Shown here piece by piece: positions 42,201 through 56,245 of a stretch of DNA of 64,000 nt. Every line of letters starts with the position of its first letter. Positions within the stretch are counted from its first letter, which is position 1. Under the pieces are notes generated by a model. It was not told the DNA's origin. It searched no databases and saw only the letters and a program-made list of their open reading frames with translations. Made by a program: the position numbers and the translations under genes. Source of the DNA: Hymenolepis diminuta. Its lineage: Eukaryota; Platyhelminthes; Cestoda; Cyclophyllidea; Hymenolepididae. The stretch is taken from contig CAADRB010000005.1 of the NCBI GenBank assembly GCA_900708905.1, forward strand, positions 5,888,800 to 5,952,799. Direction: 5' to 3'.

Positions 42201-45200
42201 TCACAGTAAAGTAAGAATATTCTGGAAATGCGACATTAAATCTCCTACTCGGAAATTCGACACAGAGGTATGGTTGCATAACTTTAAGATTACCCAACGC
42301 TCACTCCCATTTCCGGTGTATGCGCAAAGCATTTCTTGCTTTTATTTCTGTCCAAAAATAAGAATTAACGCTTTTAAACATATTCTTCCCCTCTCTACCC
42401 GTAACTGACGCCACGATGTTTAACAAAGAAAGAATAAACTGCGTTTCACAGCTCAGGGAAAAACAAATATAAAATCCATTCACGTAGTTCAAAGCCTGTT
42501 AACGTAGGGGGAAAAAGATTTTTTTATCGAGATATTATTTTGATAAATTTGTTGGTTGAGCTTACCAGAATTGAAAGTGAAGAGAAGGGTAACGTTGCGA
42601 GACTTGCAACGTGGCAAAACTACAGATAGAGGTAGACCAGACCGGCAAAACCAACCAACGAGACCACTGACAGTCTGATGGCTTTCATATGGCGAAGTGC
42701 GCAGAGAGAAGGGTTCTACCAGAGCTTTTCCAATCTCACCTCCAGCGTATATTTGACGGTCCACAAGGACACCCAATCCACCGCTTAGACGGTTTCTTTT
42801 AGCAGCATCCCATTTGGAGTAATGACGCACTCCATCGTAAGATGAATCGTTCAAGGAAGCCCAGAATGAACCACTGCGGTACACATCTCCCTCTGGAATT
42901 TCGTAGCTCACTAAGGATTCTGTACAAATAAACACGAGTTATTGAATCGAATAGGCAGGAAGGTAGGAAAGAAAAGCGATTCACCACTTACCATCAAAGT
43001 TGTATCCTAGTACGGAGAGTTTAAGACACATGAATTGCGAGGAATCTCGCCGATAGGGCACTATACGGATACGCCGTGCAGTTATGGGAGGCGAAAGGGT
43101 GATGGTTTTGGGATTTGTGTGATCGTGATTCGCAGTGATAATCTGAAAAAGAAAAACAAGGGATTAAAAATCGAATGTTCAGGCTACAATAACGAAAAGT
43201 AGACTGAGTTTGTAACCCTATTTTCTGCTGTTAGAATAGGCTATACGCATTTAACATGGCAGGCCTCTCTCCTTCCCAATGAGGACTGAGAGCGATACCT
43301 CACACTCCACTAATGACTCAGCCTCAGGCAAAATGTCCAAGTGGCCCGTGTACATATGAGTGTGAACAAAGCAAACAGCCATCAAGCCTGTACTATTACA
43401 CACATGGAGCTGTGATACAAAAAACAGTGCGAAATCTGTATGTACAGTTGTCAGACTTTGAACTAAAACACACTGCACATTTGGCCCAATTACTAGGGCC
43501 TGATCAATTTCCACCATAGAGGAGCTCGAAAAACCCTGTTTTCTTTGTTGTATGAAGCGCTAAATATTGGTGTTAACTGAAATGCATTCAGGTAGTCTGA
43601 TGGTTCTTATCAATGGAGTTATTCTCAAAAAAATCTTTCACACGGACAAGAATTTTGGACTATCTATTTTATACCAAAATTATACTTATTAAACTCTAGT
43701 AGGAGTATCTGAAAGGCGAATTTTGAAATTTAATGACAAAATCAGCTTATCTCCTAACCACAAATAGCACTCAAGTTGCTTTAAGCAACTTATCTTCTGT
43801 TCATATGATGGTTCGTTGTTCCTAGTTTACAAACACCAATAACTAATTCCATCCTTTGCTTTGGATATGCTATTATCCTACTAAAGCCGGAATCTTTGCC
43901 TATTTTCCCATTAGACTCTATCGCGTTTTTTTTCAACTACTTAACAATTCCAAATACGAAATAAAACAAAATATATTACACTGTAACCACTTTGCATTCT
44001 TGCTCCTTCATGTTGCAGTAAACCACCATTATAATCTAAAAATATTGCAATGGAAACAGCACATTGTTTACACAGTGCACAGTAAACGTTAAAGGCTCAC
44101 CCTTGTTCCATTATGAGATATGAAATCGTGCCAATGTCCATCACCACGTTCGTAGCGGAGGAAGAAGTAGGGGACAAAATGATTCTAAAAAGGAAAGAAT
44201 CAGAACATTTATTGGGTCAGTAGATTGATTTATTGTCTATCAGCTTAACAGGTGAATGAAAGTGATTTATAGCAGACAGGCAGTGTCTTGACGCTGTTGA
44301 CAAGTTTAGCTCGACAGAGTATCATGCCTACACAAATTATGAGTTGTCAAGGTGGACCAGTCAGGATGATTCACACAAGCCTCGGTAAAGCCATTAATGT
44401 TCACTCCGTAGGAGGAGGAGGTGACGCAGACACCACGGCTACAGTAATAACAAATTGAGCCTACGAAGCTCTCTCTAACAACTTGAATGACTTGCCTCTC
44501 TCTTCGCGGTAGTCTTTGAATTTTAGTAGAATGTGTTGAGCAGAACCTGTGTGATTATGATGATGATTCAGGCCAGGTGTCATGAGAACGAAGTAAGGTG
44601 TGCAATAAAAAAGGCCAGTGGGTCAAACATCGAACAACAAATCACTGTAGTAAAAGCAACAGCAAGTCACATAAAATCATTGCGTTTTATTTTCAACTTT
44701 AGAAAACTATCTCTAGTTGCTATCTATACAAAAGGCTATTAGATCCTACTATCTGTAGCATCTCTGGTATATATGAACAAAAGTAATTAGGGATGTTTTG
44801 GTAGAAGAAAACAGAACACAGGCCTTAAAAGGTGGGGGTGTTAACGATTTAATACAATGATTGAATATCCTCACTAAAACATAAATATTCTGGTAAGGGA
44901 CGGTGAGGAAAATTAATTATAGAAAATAAAAATAGGTGATTCACAAAGATAATGGAAGGATTCACGAAGGCTAGATTGGCTTTTATTAGTATCATTAGCT
45001 AAAAAAGCGGGAAGTGAGGCGGTGTGAAATGTTTGGTTAATGAAGCGGAAGCAAGCGTATACACACTCACAAATCGGCGTTTTTTGTGTTTTTGGGCGGA
45101 ACATGTACGGACATGTGTGAGAAGTATGCGTCATTTCAAATAGTGCACAAATACACACATAAGAAGGATGTGCACAGTGACAGAGACCATATATCACACA

Positions 45201-48200
45201 ATACAATACCAGCCGGACAACGACAACCATTCGACCGTCTGTCCATCCAACATTAGCACACACACACTCATCCTCCTTCGGCACAAAATGTATAGCATTA
45301 CCCCCAACACCTCCCTACAACAATGTTTATCAGATCATCATTTACTCCGTCCCCTCATGTGTCTCCCTAAAATTAGCAATTCTACGCACATGGAATCAAA
45401 GCGTATTACTGTGTGGCCAGTAGCTAACACATCCAGCCATACAGATGGATGTAGATTTCTCAATTGCAGAAAACTCAACATTGTTATCAGTAAAGTTTCT
45501 GCCGACAAAGGCCAATAAGAGCCAGAGGCAACACACATCCCGATATAATCTTCCAATTACGTGCGTTCTAATAGACAACGCACAGGGAGAAATCATTCCT
45601 TCTCAGGTCGCCGTGTCTCAAAACGATTTTAATGTGACCAAACATGGAAGCTTGAATATCACAGACATAACTATCAGTATTATGCTCTTGAAATTTGAGG
45701 ATTTCGGTCCTAAAAGTAAAGACTTCTTTTGAGTTCTTATGACCTCGTTGGTCTGAAATTTTTAGAGACTGTTTAACTGATGTACTTCTCAAGGACGGAG
45801 GTTAATATTCATCGCATTTTCGTAATTGCATATTTCACAAGGCCTTTTTAATCCTAGAGCACAGGTAATGATGCCTATCACATCTTTATAGATAGAAAGC
45901 AGTTAATTGGTTGGTGTTCGTTATACCTTCTGTTATCAAAAAACAAGACGTTGGAAGGCCCTTTTAATAAATATTAAAAAAAACACTATTAGGAATGCTT
46001 GTTTATTTCTAGCCAACTTAAAGCATAAGTGAACTCATATGGATCTAAAGGAAAGAGAGTAAATACTTTTTCAAGCCCATTTAAGCTGGACAGCATTATG
46101 ACTGGAATCAGGCCGGTGAATTTGGCAGTTTACCAAATTCTTCAAACTAAAAGAAGTGCAAAAATATCCAAGATTTCGATATGAGCAGGTTTGGCTTTTC
46201 ATCTATCCTAACTACATCAAAATTCGACCTTTCTAGGAATTCAATTTATCACTTATGTTGGTGAATACAGAAAACAAACCTTCGGCAAGAAAACATTCGT
46301 CGAACTTGTGCATGAAAAAATATTTTCTTTCCATTGCCAGTCTCGAAGACGAAACACACTGAGGGTTGTTTAGCCCCAAATTTGAAGTTATTAAAAATGC
46401 AATAAAAGCAACAGAATTGAAGGCATTTAAACGAACCAAGTTCCTATATTTGCTCAAATTGGGTGAAAGAGGACTTGAATTATTTGAAATAATACACAAA
46501 AATTGCACATACGATTTTACACCAATCTTCTTTACACACACATCTTGCAACAAACGTCCACACGACAAGGGAGTCTGAGAGTTTCTAATAATATGACACC
46601 ACTCACTACACCCCAGATGATGAGTTCCCAACTAAAGGAAGAAGACTTAGAGAGTGATACGACTTAAAGGAGTCAAAAGTTGCATAAAGCAGTAATTCCA
46701 TGAAATCGGTTTTTATAGCAAACTCAAAGTGAGTAGTAATCAATATCTCGTAAGTGAGAAAGATTTACAAATTCGTAAGAAAGCAAGTTTCACATGCGAA
46801 AAAAAAATAAAAATGGATTTAGAGTTGGCGAAGCCGCTACAAGTTATCAGACTGTCTGCGCATTTTCGATGGCTAATATTCAAGAGCCATCTCATCTCAC
46901 ACTCATTCATGGTCAGTTGGGGTTAGAGCATGTGGGAGCGTATTTCTTTGTTAGATTCAACACCAAGATCTCACCTTTTAGGCCGATTACTTATGGTGAG
47001 TGTGCTTATAGACAATCAAGCTTTAATTTCAGCATCTATATGAGTCTCACCAGCTGTCTCCCGACGTTTAAGATGTTCATTTCATCGGCTAAACTCTTCC
47101 CATTCACTTATGGACTAGACGAATTGAATTAAAATAGTGTAAATCAGCGTCCTTAATGAATAATTGCCGAGTTATCTTTATCCATATACTAAAAATTGTA
47201 AAGAATCAAATTTGGTTGAATTGACGTTGAATTCCGCTTCACGATACAGCGGGATTAAAAACTATGGTTTTGTTGATTGAAGAGTTAGTAATTAATAAAA
47301 ATACGGCGTTGAAACGTAACTGCACATAGTTAATTTAACCTTCACAATTACGCAAAGTAAGCGACAATGGCGTGCGCCCAGAATTATAATACTGGGACAG
47401 GCGGATGACTCAATTAAAACAATAGCCAATAACTGGGCCATAAAACAGACAAATTCCAGGGTGCAACAATAACACAACCGTAGCTGGCTGACTAATATAT
47501 TTCATTCGCACAGGGGGTTGCTTCGAACACGGGTAGCACAGTTGACAGTTTTATTTATTTGAAAATGGCATGGAACCTTGCAGATAAACCCTTACGTATA
47601 TAAACAATTGTGAAATCTACAAGAGAGCACTGTCGAAATCATCGGTCCCTCAAAACTAGATGTAAGCTTCCAGTCGTTATTGAACGTCTGGAAGACCAAT
47701 CTATTGGAAATATGAGAACTCAGTAACCGAAAGGCTTTAAAACTCAATCTTTAAACTATCAAGAGTTACAGGAAAGTATTAGGGACAAGGACGGACATTA
47801 GTAGTCATTGTTCCAAAAACACAAGCCGATTAACCACCAACCTTCTAAATAGTCATAATGAACAAGAATGAACGCTTTCGATTTAGAGTTAAAGAACATC
47901 AAACCTTAGTTCCCCAAAGAACCCGGATCCATTACCACTTCAAATGATGAATTTGATCAATCTCAAGGGTTACTTATGCTTTTTTGATAGGACACTACAA
48001 GGCTGCAGAGTAAGTGCTTCATACAGAGAGGGAGAATTAAGATTCCGTAATCTTTGTTATTGATAAGAGGCATGCGAGTGCATTCCATTCTTGACAATTG
48101 GTCTAGACATGAAGAATGGACAAGACTGTCATCGATATACTAGGTTTATGCATTCCTTTACTTATCAGAAGAGGTCTGAATCAACTGCAGCTACAATATT

Positions 48201-50826
48201 TTTCCGCATCGGAATCAAATAGTTCCGCACGCAAATAAAAAATCTCAGAACTGGCTCGACTGCGCTTCTATTTGAGTATCTCAGTTTAACTACCAAAAGT
48301 AAAGATGCAGCGTTGCTAGGGTAAGCAGAAGTAGTGATGATAGGAGATAAGAGGAGAGAACAATTTTAAATCGCTTTCGGTTGTAGCAGTCATTTGAAAC
48401 TTTGTCGAGTGGGTGGTCTGTGTTGTAGGCAACTGAAGCAAAAATAATGCTTTAATGGAAGTCGCAGTCAAATCAAAATGTACTTATTTTAATTAATGCC
48501 GGTTACGAAAGGTTTTAGGATCATCATTTCGATCAAAATACGATCAGTTAAATTTCATATTAAGGCTATGGATCATACAGGAAGATACAAAGCCTGCAAT
48601 ACTACAATACGGAAGGAAGAGCTAAATTAGAATACTTTTTTTGAATTACGATTGTCTGCACTTTTAGAACTTTAAATCTTCACATTGACTTTAACTTGTA
48701 TTAAATGAAATAATAAAACCTACAATTCAAAATGAACAAGTGTAAAAGATTTTGATGTGACGCTGGTTTCATGAACAGAGTGGCTAGTTTATGAAGGCTA
48801 AGATTTACATTGATCAAACTTTATGGCGCTTATGTGCTCAGATAATTGTGATAATTTACAGATCAATCTATTTATTTTGAATCGAATGATCGGATGCATA
48901 ATTTCATCAGTGTTTTTGAACTGAACATAAATGTCAAAATTGTCAACTCGTTGTTGGCATTATAATAACTGCCAAAAGGCACGTCCAATAACTGGTTTAT
49001 TGAAAGATGCTACCCCCCAAAACTAATAAAACGTTTAAAATTATTTAAAAACTTTTTTTTCAATTTTTTAGACATAGCCAGCCTTTTTACACAAAACTTC
49101 ATCCTAAACAATTTTGCTAATTAGTTTAATTAAGTGTTCTAGAGTCTTACTTAAATTAATTCATCATCAGTTAGAAATAAGCGAACATTTACTCACCTTT
49201 TTGGAGCTGAGACCCCAAGTAATGAGAAGATCGATAACTTTGAGGCCGTCAAATTCGAGTTGAAGCCACTCACGAGCGTCGTCTTTGATGGATGATCGGG
49301 GACACCAAGCCCGAGAACTGTCATCTCCTTTCGAGTCGAACACAATTCCACTGCAGAAGAGAGATTAGACGAATTATAATAATTTCATAAAATTCTGTGC
49401 CTAATCTTCAAGGGAGGAAGACTATACCACTGTGCACCCAACAAGCATTGATTATCAATTTTCCTATCTTTGATTTTGAGAGCTGAATCTTGGGTACGCA
49501 CATGCAGTACTCACCAATTATTTCATTGACAACGTCCTCTATAAGTTTTCGTTTTTTATTCTTAAAAAGTGAGTAGCTGATCTTCGTCCTCATTCAATTT
49601 TGTCTGGGATCTGAGTTAAATATATTCTTAGTGTTACCAGCATCCTCAAACACAGAAGGATGAATGTATGAAGAACGCATTCATACAATCTTGACTTACA
49701 TTCATCCCACCTATATGACGCTCAAGAAACTATGGGTCCCAGCTCCGCATTGAAAGAATAATTCAAGTCACTAGCATAAGTGATTCTGAGATAACGAGGA
49801 AGGTATCCAACTTAACATTGTGTCTATCATAAGGAAAGATAGAATAAAAATCAGAAAGTGACAAAAGTTTGCAAACACAAAGCCCTGACTTTGAGCTAAG
49901 TAATGATCCGAAATAAACAAATCCAAAATTCTATGGATAATCAATGAAATTTAAACAAACCAGTTTAGTATATTAAATTCTAACTTAAATGCAAATAGGA
50001 ACAAGCACATATCTATGTTTAGTTTGCAAGTAAAACTTGTGAGATCACTAGAAAATAGAGAAGGTATACCTCAGCAGCTATCTCTCATTTGCAGAGCACA
50101 AAAAAATCCCATTAATAATAAATGAACCACAAAAATTGCCTCATGTAAGAAATAGAATTGGCTATGGAAAGTCGATAACATATTTTAATTACGACAAAAA
50201 GATTACAGTCTCTTGCTTAGTTGAATTTAAATTTTGTTTTAGTAGGAAGATAGCTATCAGTAGCGATCGCACGGACTATCAAACTGTGAGATGATATGTG
50301 AAAGCGGTTAAGGTTGTCATAAAAATCAATCGCGACGAGAAACCGTCAAGCACTAGCGAACGAATGAGCGCAAGATTGCGTGATTAGATGAGGAGAAAGA
50401 GGAGAATGAGGAGCAAATAAAAAACGTGCGGTACGACGATAAAGAGACCGCGATTGCGCGGCTTGAGCGTTTCCCACTGAGAATCTTTCCAAATCAGAAA
50501 CTAACCTCGTCGACTACATTGCTAATTGACCAACATCGAAACAAAAGACTAATTCAAGCCTACTTATGAACTACTTAAATGTAAAAGAAGAGGGAATTTG
50601 TCGAGCCAAGGAATCCGTACGTAACGGTAAGAATCAATCAGTCTAAACTTCTCAAGCTCATTAAGGCTGAACTCTACTACTCATCCCATTGACGAGAATC
50701 ACCTAGTGAGGCTTGTCATCCACATCACTGGATGTGCACCGATCTCTGACTTGATAGAAATGTATTTTGACCACCGCGCATTCGATAACAAAGATAATTT
50801 TCATATCTTCCGAAATCGAAATCCGA

Positions 50827-50862
<36 letters not shown>

Positions 50863-53800
50863 ACAGTGCACTTATCTATTGTTTATTGGTTTCACTTATT
50901 CGTGTATGAGATAAAAACGCGTCCAGCGTGTTGCCATTGCTCTATCATTGCCTAACAAGTCATTCAGAACATTCTCATAGATCCCAATCTATAGAAATAT
51001 TCGTAGCTTCCTAATTGATCTATCATCTTAGAGTGGTTATTCTACGTGTTCTTCCATCAACAAATTAAGATAAATTAAACCGAAGATGAATGTAATAAGA
51101 TAAAAATAAAAGAAAATTTATACATAAATTTCACTCGTGAATGGAGAATCAAATCATTACTATGGTGTGTAGGAAAATAATAGTGTTTGGTTAATTGAAA
51201 GTAAGTAAGTGAGGAAATGACTAACATCCAAATGCAACTCCCACTTGATCAACAGGAATTCCCCTCTCAACCCTAACCACCTTTCCGTTATACTATTAAG
51301 CCTACACATCCCATGAGGAAAAATGATATAACTTCTATGCTCCTCTTATGGTAAATAAACAATTTAAAGTAAATAAATAAAAGTATATTCTTAATTAGCA
51401 AGTTGGGAAGGCAGACATGGAGACAATGCCGAACGAAGCTCTAATCGATAAAGTAGAGGAGATTTAGAACCTCCAATTATCGATAAGACCTAGAAAGTCA
51501 TAAATATGACCATAGGCAAGACTTCTGTAAGCTAAGTAACGAACTAACCTTCTAAACTTCATTCTTACCCTAATTTACTGATAGAATAGCGCATACTAAA
51601 TTTGTTAATAAGCAAATAATCACTATAAGTGCTGTTTCTTTCTCAAAATGATGAACTCGTTTACTATCCCATTAGCATTTAATAGAATTGAAACAGTTGT
51701 AGTGTTCTTAATTCAATACGAAATATAAGAATAGCAGTTATTATTATAGATTTCTTCTTCCTACGTGCACACAGCGATTGGAAAAAAGTCAGAGATCCTA
51801 GGCGAGGAGCGAAAAGATTGATCAACTAAATGATAGATGTCAACTCGTCCATTGTCAATTACATACGAATATGATGTGATGACAAAGTGTACAGCAACAG
51901 GAGAAACAACAAGTAAACTTACGAGGCTTCATTCGGACCAAAATTCTCTAACGACGAGCTGGCTGAATAACTGGAAGGCGTCTGATAGGAATTGACGGTA
52001 TTGGCCATCTTCTGGGAAAGCAGTGCAGCCCCAACTACAATAGAGAAAATAAGACGATCAGTAAGCAAAATGATCGACTTTTGTTAGAGTGTATGACTTA
52101 TAAACTTTTAAGGTGGTCACACAATAAACAAAAAGGACACAGTGACATGTTAAAAGGAAGACTTGACAATGATTTCTCTACCATAGGAAATGCTGACTGA
52201 ATTGAATGTTTAAAAAAACGCAGAGGAGGAGTAAGTTTGCCCATACTCAAAAAACATGAACCAAATTAACATGACTCCCAGAAAGAGAGACAGATAAATT
52301 GGAAGTATGAGAGAAAAATGAGGTGACTAAGCTTCTCTCCTCCAAATGAATAATTTATTTTTCTAACCCATTTGCAATCACAAGTTCCAACTCAGGAGGA
52401 GAGTGAATATAGAAAAAAAACACATTTGTCCTTTAAAAAGACTGTTTGGTCTAACGACGCCATCCATACGTGGCTGTAGATATGAATTTTACTAAAAGTG
52501 GATAAATTATACCAAGTATAACCTGGATGCGTGTCTATTACAAAAAGGAACGTCAGGGAAACAGGATACTGGTATTGACAAGGTGCAAATCTATCGTAAA
52601 AGTCCTAGTCCATTCTAGTAATGCATAGATTGTATTGCTGGCAATAATATTAGTGCCCCAGAAAAAGAAGAAACATCTAGTGGTGTTATGGCAAGCAATA
52701 CTGTGGTGTCTCTGAATTAAGAAGAGCCTACTTATTGTGAGTTGCTTAAAAATGAGACAAATAGGGTTGATCAATATGCCTCGAAAATGCATTTGAACGA
52801 TCTTAGACTGTCGAGTTGCAGGGGCATTTGACAGCAAGTGAGAAGAAAAAACCCTGTGGAGTCTGAAAAAACAGTTTGTTAGTTAAATAGACACTGAATC
52901 TCTTAACAATGTAGATCTCCCTGTTTTTGCCACTGCCTTATTTAAGAGAAAAGAATCTTAGTATGATCTGTCTTAACTATTTTCTCTAAGTTATTATTTC
53001 TTTAAAAAACAATGAGGACATGTTCAATCCATTTATTGCACTAGTTCTTCTAAGAGGCATTTCTTAAGGTCGAACTTGCGAGAAGAAGCAGCATCATGAA
53101 GCCTCTCTGATTATTATTGGCTGTTTCAATTGTTGGATGTGCATCAATGAACCACCAATCTTTAAGTTGACAGGCATACATATTGATCATGACGCCACCG
53201 GATTTTGAAGATTCTAATTTTCAGACATTTAGGTAGAAGAATAAAATGGAGAGGCGACCAAATTTATTTTCGATTTCATCGATGCGCAACCAATAAATGG
53301 AATTCTTGAGCGGTCTTGGACAGAGGATCATTAAATAGTTTAGCCAAACCCAAGTTAAAAAAAGATTTAATTTCAATAATACCTCATTTTCTATATAAAA
53401 GAAAGCCAAAAATATGTTAAGATAAACCAAGTGCGTTCGACTGACGGCAAATTTTGGATCATACCAAGATATATAGACGGGATAGGGCAAAACCACTCAA
53501 TATTTTAACCATGTGCAGGTCGAACTATACACTTTTTCGAGTAATCAGAAATGCGTGATTGTGAATTTATAAGTAAACGCAAATAGTTTTTTCCCGAAAA
53601 CGAATCGACAACCAGCACAATTCGTCGCTCAATTCCAACTACTTCAAGTATCCAGAGCCAGTAAGGTCTTAATGACAAAGGGGAATCAAGAGGAAATCTT
53701 CATTTTTCAGGATTGAAATATTCAAATTTTACCCTCTCCCGCTTCCAGTTAAATATAATATTGATATTCACACATAAACCTGATCATTTCTTGATTAAAT

Positions 53801-56245
53801 ATGTAATATACAATACTAGCAAACTCGTTTGATCGTTCGATACTAAGTAGATATACATGAAGACCTAAAATAGAACGTTTATGAGAAAATTTGCAAATTA
53901 TCATGGATACAGGGATTATTCAAGAGGCTGTCAGTCACATGCGAATATAAGTGACCGAAACGAAGTTGAAAGTACAAATAAATTCAAACAATTTTGAATA
54001 ACGTCTAGTGACATGGTAATCATTTTATAAGATAAATACCTTTAAACTGAAAGGAAAGATTCTGAAAATCTTACCCAACAGACTCCAGCTTCCCCGCCGA
54101 AGTTGCCACTAATTAAATTGAATAAGGAAAGACGAGAAGGAATTCGTCCGGTCGTTGTAAAAGAGTGGCAAATAAACAAGACAAATGTGGAGTTTCTATG
54201 TTAATGTGAATAATCTACCAATATGAAGATCTCTTATTTGATTTGCAAGAAAAATAAGTATTGTACAAACTTGTTACATAATTTTCAAGAACATAGGAGT
54301 TTATTTGTTAACGGAGGATTTTTCTACGAACTTAATCTATTTCTAATACTATGAATTATTTTAAAATTTTACATACTACGTATATAGCTCATATTACGAT
54401 ATCACCCAAAATTTCTAAGGACTATCAATATTTGTCAATTTAATATTCCAAATAACTCAACAGTGTTTTGTTTGAACAGCGCCTTAACGCTAGAGAGGGG
54501 AGGAAAGGAACAAAACATAATTGATCGTGAATATCCAGGTATTAGTCTAAACAATATCTCCCAATTCATCAACGACAATGGGGAAATCTGTGTGTTGCCT
54601 GATGTTCTATTTTAAAATAATAAAAAAGCTGTATGAAAAGGTTTAGCGAAAAATGCGATTCACTCTCTCTCCAATAGTTCTAATTAACAGAAAATCACTC
54701 GAGAGGTAATCAAATCTATGCAAGCGTTAAATGTCGAGCGGTGGGAACTGCCTGCCCCCCCTCCTTCCCCCTTCATCTCATCCCCTGCTCAAACCCACTA
54801 CCCCATTCTCCACGTCCTAACTACCATCAAACACAAAATAAGTAGACTACGTAGCGCCAGTATCGATCGTAGTTGGACTCAAGAGCAATTTCTCAGCAAA
54901 TAATTACCTCCTTCTTAACTCACCTTGAATGTTTCTTACGGATTGAAATTAACCATTCCCAAATTTCGTTCGGACACATCGATTTTCAGATGAAGGATAT
55001 GAAAGAAATTTTAACCAAAAATGCTAGAGAGAGGTTATGAATTTAGACAATTCATCACAGGGCAGATCAGCCTCTTTTTGTCCACACAAGAATAAAAAGA
55101 CCTCTCACTTTAAAATTTAAAAATATTGCAAATAATTCCCGAGAGAGTTATTACAAATTAAGTACTAATTAAATCCAGGAAGGAATAATGCCAACGCCCC
55201 AATACATAGACCAACAATTTAAACTGTAAGACTCGGAAAAAAAACGGAAATTTTAATTTCATAGGTGGCAGAAAATCGCACGGTTGATAAAAATGCCAAA
55301 ATCCAAATTTATAATCGGTGAAGAAAGTCTAACTGATAGGAAATTAAACGTTTGAGAGTTTTTAAGTTGTGCTTGAGAGTACGAAAATATGATATGGGAG
55401 TAATCAAAGATACATATTTTAAGTTATTAACCATCATTAGCACAAAACAGTCCTAAGTGGTCAACCGCATTCAGAGTTTAAAGTTCCAAAATCTGTCTCG
55501 TATTTTTGGATAATTTAAAAACGCAACAGATGTATGTGCAAATAGGGAAAACAATTCTGATATGTCCCACACATATTGTATGAATAATTTAAATTAATGT
55601 TAGGGGAATTAACAGCTTGATATTCGACAGGACAACAAGTATCTGGCAGAGATTTTGTGTATACAGTTAATTTGGTAGTAAACAATTGGACGCGTAGTAC
55701 GAAAAAACTTGGTGGTGTAAGTCATCTGAAATTAGATAACTAAGAGAAAATTATCAATAAAATTAAGAATGAACTTGAAGATGATGGCACAAATGCATTC
55801 ATTTGCACTTTTATTCAAATCAACTTTAGACATGATTCTTTACTCTATTGTCGAAAGTGGAAACAATCAGTGGGGAACTTACTGTTACTTACAGATAAAA
55901 TCCTACCGTTAAATAAAGATTTTTCGAAAACTTATAACTCATACAATAAAAACTACAACTTCTAACTAAATTATTAAAAAACAACAAAATGATGCGCAAA
56001 AAAAAATAGAAAAAAATTTAAAGCCGGGGATGCAACAAGAGTATTAAAGTGGCATTCTTCGTGTTTAACTCAGTTAATAATAATAAATTGGCTCGCAATT
56101 CGCACATTTAAATTCAAATAAAACATTCACATTAACAAATCACAAATAACCTACCGCTCTGCGTGGCAAGGAGCATTACGATCACGAGAAATACAGAAAG
56201 GCACAAGGCACATGTCTTCAGATATTTCATACCAAATATCCACAT
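24202..56245 (-). CDS. Discoidin domain receptor-like membrane protein without a kinase domain, 11 exons
   Basis: Minus-strand exons: 56245-56155, 52034-51923, 49350-49197, 44184-44101, 43142-42992, 42919-42566, 41326-41054, 35318-35235, 29425-28949, 27783-27427 and 24575-24202 (TGA). All junctions are GT-AG and phases fit, giving 836 residues. Residues 1-30 are a signal peptide (LCLSVFLVIVMLL). Residues ~46-198 form a discoidin domain (DSSRAWCPRSS, REWLQLEFDGLKVIDLL, FFLRYERGDGHWHDF, FMCLKLSVLGY). Residues ~199-406 are the DDR-specific second domain (SLVSYEIPEGD, SYDGVRHY, GLGVLVD, VGW, VVIPLHGRVGRFVRI, SDWIILSEVVF). A membrane span lies at ~474-498. The tail has Gly-rich, Gln8 and Pro8 stretches. 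DDRs are collagen-binding receptor tyrosine kinases. Here the frame ends after a juxtamembrane-like EYASASLISGQGGYS, where a kinase would be expected. Further exons inside the 5-6 kb introns cannot be excluded. Confidence 0.85.
27731..27754 (-). repeat. CAG/CAA run coding for eight glutamines
   Basis: Eight consecutive Gln codons, mixed CAG and CAA, fall in exon ten of the DDR-like gene (residues 604-611). Codon mixing suggests the run is constrained at protein level rather than a recent slippage product. About 35 residues later comes a run of eight prolines followed by DQPLPPLPP. Confidence 0.8.
31649..31720 (+). repeat. tRNA-Gly-like sequence, probable SINE head or tRNA pseudogene
   Basis: The segment has an A-box (TGGCGCAGTGG) and B-box (GGTTCGATGTC) at tRNA spacing. 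The middle CCTCGCCTGCCAAG resembles the anticodon arm of tRNA-Gly(GCC). The acceptor and T stems do not pair properly, so it is not a working tRNA. It lies in an intron of the DDR-like gene, opposite strand. The downstream body and tail of a SINE could not be delimited. Confidence 0.5.
33627..33652. repeat. (CA)13 microsatellite
   Basis: An uninterrupted CA dinucleotide run of 26 bases within intron sequence of the DDR-like gene. Confidence 0.95.
38925..38944. repeat. (CCT)n trinucleotide repeat
   Basis: A pure CCT/CTC run of about seven units in a DDR-like intron. A shorter AGC run (five units) lies nearby at about 39436-39450. Neither is in a supported exon. Confidence 0.9.
50830..50860. 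repeat. (TA)15 microsatellite
   Basis: A pure TA run of about 30 bases in the 49351-51922 intron of the DDR-like gene. It creates the artificial YIYIYI stretch in overlapping open frames. Confidence 0.95.

Noticed and set aside
44913..45518. Two overlapping frames of 123 (-) and 116 (+) codons
   Set aside because: Opposite strands, low-complexity His/Cys/Thr content from CA-rich DNA, no conserved motif; intronic.
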